A program made the translations under genes and the position numbers. A stretch of DNA of 64,000 bases from Haliotis asinina. Its lineage: Eukaryota > Mollusca > Gastropoda > Lepetellida > Haliotidae. The notes under the pieces were generated by a model, which had not been told where the DNA came from, did not search any database, and saw only the letters and a list, made by a program, of their open reading frames with translations. The DNA lies in contig NC_090281.1 in NCBI RefSeq assembly GCF_037392515.1, forward strand, positions 49,948,645 to 50,012,644, given 5' to 3'. Of this stretch, positions 59,446 through 64,000 are shown in pieces; the stretch's first letter is position 1, and each line of letters begins with the position of its first letter.

Positions 59446-59866
59446 AAGGAACTAAACGTGATAACTATTACAGGTGAGGAAACTGGATGACTTACAAGGA
59501 ACTAAACGTGATAACTATTACAGGTGAGGAAACTGGATGACTTACAAGGTACTAAACGTGATAACTATTACAGGTGAGGAAACTGGATGACTTACAAGGT
59601 TACAAGGTACTAAACGTGATAACTATTACAGGTGAGGAAACTGGATGACTTACAAGGAACTAAACGTGATAACTATTACAGGTGAGGAAACTGGATGACT
59701 TACAAGGAACTAAACGTGATAACTATTACAGGTGAGGAAACTGGATGACTTACAAGGTACTAAACGTGATAACTATTACAGGTGAGGAAACTGGATGACT
59801 TACAAGGAACTAAACGTGATAACTATTACAGGTGAGGAAACTGGATGACTTACAAGAAACTAAGCG
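59446..59866. repeat. Tandem array of 50-bp units (8 copies plus partial)
   Basis: Unit AAGGAACTAAACGTGATAAC, TATTACAGGTGAGGAAACTG, GATGACTTAC (50 bp). Copies start at 59446, 59496, 59546, 59605, 59655, 59705, 59755 and 59805. They are virtually identical except for A/T at the fifth base; one junction carries an extra 9 bp. Each unit contains TTACAG and GGTGAG, which look like a splice acceptor followed by a donor. Confidence 0.97.
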
Positions 59867-60217
59867 CGATTCTCCAAAGTGATGAAAGTATGAAGTGTGA
59901 AAAACGCTAGATTCCACTGTCTAACGTCTGACCACTAATACAAGTCCAACAATCTAACGCCGCAATAGCTAATTGAACCTATAAAACTAACAAGGTATAA
60001 TCGTTCCTTATGCCTACACGCGAATGGGAGCATATAGCCTCAACGAACGAATGGGGCACAAATGACCAGTGTATCCTTGACCACCCCAAGCTACCTCGCA
60101 TCTCACGTGCAGTCACACACATCTCCGGGAGTATTCGTGCTATCACCACCAGTTTGCATCAAGTGCGTTTGGGCGAGCAGTGTTAAGTGAAATCCCCAAA
60201 ATGCTCTCAGAACAGAA

Positions 60218-60315
60218 TGAATGAATGAATTTAATATAATGAATGAATGAATAATTTATTAATTTGAAAAACATTTAATATCATATTCATAAATGAATGA
60301 ATGACTGAATGAAAA
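60218..60315. repeat. Microsatellite (GAAT)n, interrupted
   Basis: Three GAAT clusters separated by AT-rich sequence; another short (GAAT)6 lies at 59321-59345. Confidence 0.9.
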
Positions 60316-60852
60316 TGATGGATACACGCAACTACGTTCAATTCAAATCAGTAACTAGGATAAGATAGGATAAAATATTTCTTTTACCTCAATACCGTAT
60401 GTATTACTACTTAACCCTACAGCCGGCAGAACTTTACATCAATCGTTGTAATTTTGAAACAAAGAACTGGTTATTCCAATCAATGATTAACTGATTATTG
60501 ATGGGTCACAGATAAAGGTATCATCCCCTCTTGGTTCGCGTGACATGCAAACGTAAATTGTAATGTTTCCTGAAATTAAAAACCAGTTTGTTTAATGAGA
60601 TAGTTACCACCTTTGTCTCAGCAATCATCTTCCGATAGACATGCCCCAGTTGTCTAACGAACAGAGAAGTTTGTTAGTCTGTCTGACAGTCTCAGAACCC
60701 TATTATTTTCCGTCACCCAAGCCTTTTCTGCAATGCTAAAGCCATACATGAAGCAAGCAGATTTCTTCCTTAGGGTTCTGAATCTCACTGGGCCTCTTTT
60801 TATGTTCAGTCAGAATTATTTGTTTCTGACTGAAAAAATGTTTTACATGTTC

Positions 60853-62689
<1,837 letters not shown>

Positions 62690-62860
62690 TGAAAAGAATA
62701 TCACATGAGTCTCACTAACCAATTCAGACAATAACTCACTTTACAGGCGGTCCGAATGTTCTCGTGTGAAAGTGTGAATGTGTTATATCGAATTCCAATT
62801 CCTTGTTTCATACGAAAATGGCATCTACAAATGAATTTATTTTAGCTTTGACTTGGATAT
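62690..62860. repeat. Interspersed repeat, copy 2 of 3
   Basis: ATGAGTCTCACTAACCAATT, CAGACAATAACTCACTTTAC and TGTTCTCGTGTGAAAGTG are shared with copy 3 (63780-63895). GAATTCCAATTCCTTGTTTC is shared with copy 1 (52185-52375). Confidence 0.75.
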
Positions 62861-63724
62861 ACAGGTATAACATATGTTTGCAAAATAAATAAATGGTAAA
62901 ACAAGATGTGAATTATACATACAATTGCAGTTTTATTGTAAAGTAAAACCCTGTTTACGAGGACGACATCGTTCTCCGGGTTACAGAGGTTAATGAATCA
63001 CATTTTTCGATATAAAGGAGTCTGGAATAAAGGGTGTTCCCTATAAATGTACAAGACACGCGTACGACAATGTTGGCCTAGCCATATTACCTCGTTGTGT
63101 ACATAGCTGTTTAAAATAATTTTGTAAAAATGCGTCATATTGCGTAAAATACACGGTCAAAGAATACTGCCTTGACTAACACCTGTAATAATGTCAGCAC
63201 GGGGGCACGCTCACGAAGGCCTACGTAGCGATTATATAAGGGCACCTGAACATTATGTTTGCTCCCAAACAATAGATTGTACACGTTAATAACCCTAGTG
63301 TGCGCCGGTAAGGCTTCCAACGATTATCCATGATAGTGGACGTGCACTGGTGGGGACGAAAGGTCATATCAACACCGGGAGTTACATAGGTGCATTACTA
63401 CTTGGAATATTGGCACGTTACAACATCAGGAATGGATTTCTTGCTGTTATAGTATTTCCAGGATTCTTGGGGTTTGTTATTCTTCCTGTGTACATCCATG
63501 CCATGTGATTTTATTAGTATCTGAATCAGGTTAGTTATTAAGTGTGTTGATATGAATTTCATACCATGTGATATATCTGTTATTGTCATGTCGATTTTCT
63601 GGTTGGGTATACCACAATAACCCAGACAGACAACAAGTTGCGATGTGCATCTGACTTGAGTGTTTGTGTGAATCTTCAGTGTCTAATATTTCGAACTTTG
63701 TGTTTTGCAAAGTCTGACGTGAAT

Positions 63725-64000
63725 CTGCATTTAGAGTTGTAAATATGTATTTGTAACTCTAGTGTGCATTAATTACAATTTTGGCAATGAACCTGTAAAG
63801 AATATCAACCCTACACATGAGTCTCACTAACCAATTCAGACAATAACCCACTTTTCAGGCGATCCAAATGTTCTCATGTGAAAGTGAAAAGAGACACTAC
63901 AGGCAACTCATTAAGAGTTGTATATTTCTATTTGAAACTTCAGTGTAAATTGCATTTAGAATTGTAAAATAGAAATTTGAAACTTCAATGTATATTTCAT
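63725..64000. repeat. Repeat copy 3 of 3 plus ATTTAGA-type tandem units at the window edge
   Basis: The region 63780-63895 matches copy 2 almost base for base. It is flanked by units of GCATTTAGA-(G/A)-TTGTAAA ... TTTGAAACT-TCA-(G/A)-TGTA (63730, 63915, 63952), which continue past the edge of the window. Confidence 0.7.

Overview
The window looks like nuclear DNA of a gastropod mollusc, most likely an abalone (Haliotis) or a close vetigastropod. The evidence is intron-rich genes with GT-AG junctions, AT-rich introns, and dozens of short interspersed elements ending in a GTGAGT/ACTCAC tail. There are also Tc1-type transposons, an RNase H relic of a LINE, and many microsatellites. The species call is inference; that it is a metazoan nuclear genome is clear from the genes. 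All exon coordinates were worked out by hand from splice sites and reading-frame continuity.

Three protein-coding genes can be supported. (1) ABCE1 (RNase L inhibitor / Rli1, ribosome recycling), minus strand, 15 coding exons between 14665 and 29656, 609 codons in continuous frame. (2) DNAAF6 (PIH1D3, dynein-arm preassembly), minus strand, 6 coding exons between 36972 and 42320, 186 codons. (3) An intronless cytosolic HSP70 at 46570-48471 on the plus strand, ending in EEVD, with a perfect heat-shock element and a TATA box upstream. DNAAF6 and HSP70 are divergent, with about 2.4 kb between their probable starts.

Layout: 1-14 kb is gene-poor and repeat-rich. It holds SINEs, a duplicated 500-bp repeat, a fold-back structure, a dead Tc1 copy, a decayed 28-bp tandem array and a 60-bp scrap of ABCE1 exon 8. 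14-30 kb is ABCE1. 30-37 kb is intergenic and contains a 1-kb array of 34-bp units. 37-44 kb is DNAAF6, with a TIR element and a long inverted repeat in its introns. 46-50 kb is HSP70 with a long 3' UTR. 50-64 kb is mostly mobile and repetitive DNA: a LINE relic, two Tc1-like elements with recognisable ends, a 50-bp tandem array, microsatellites and a three-copy repeat near the right edge.

The most interesting signal is a family of five short elements (about 62-68 nt) in introns 3 and 11 of ABCE1, on the sense strand. They resemble box C/D snoRNAs: a terminal stem, a C box AUGAUUA, a D box AUGA or CUGA, and a guide next to the D box complementary to a conserved stretch of large-subunit rRNA. 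The C-box change (G to U) is matched in most copies by a D-box change (C to A) that would keep a base pair in the kink-turn. A ribosome-recycling gene that also carries rRNA-modification guides would be a sensible host.
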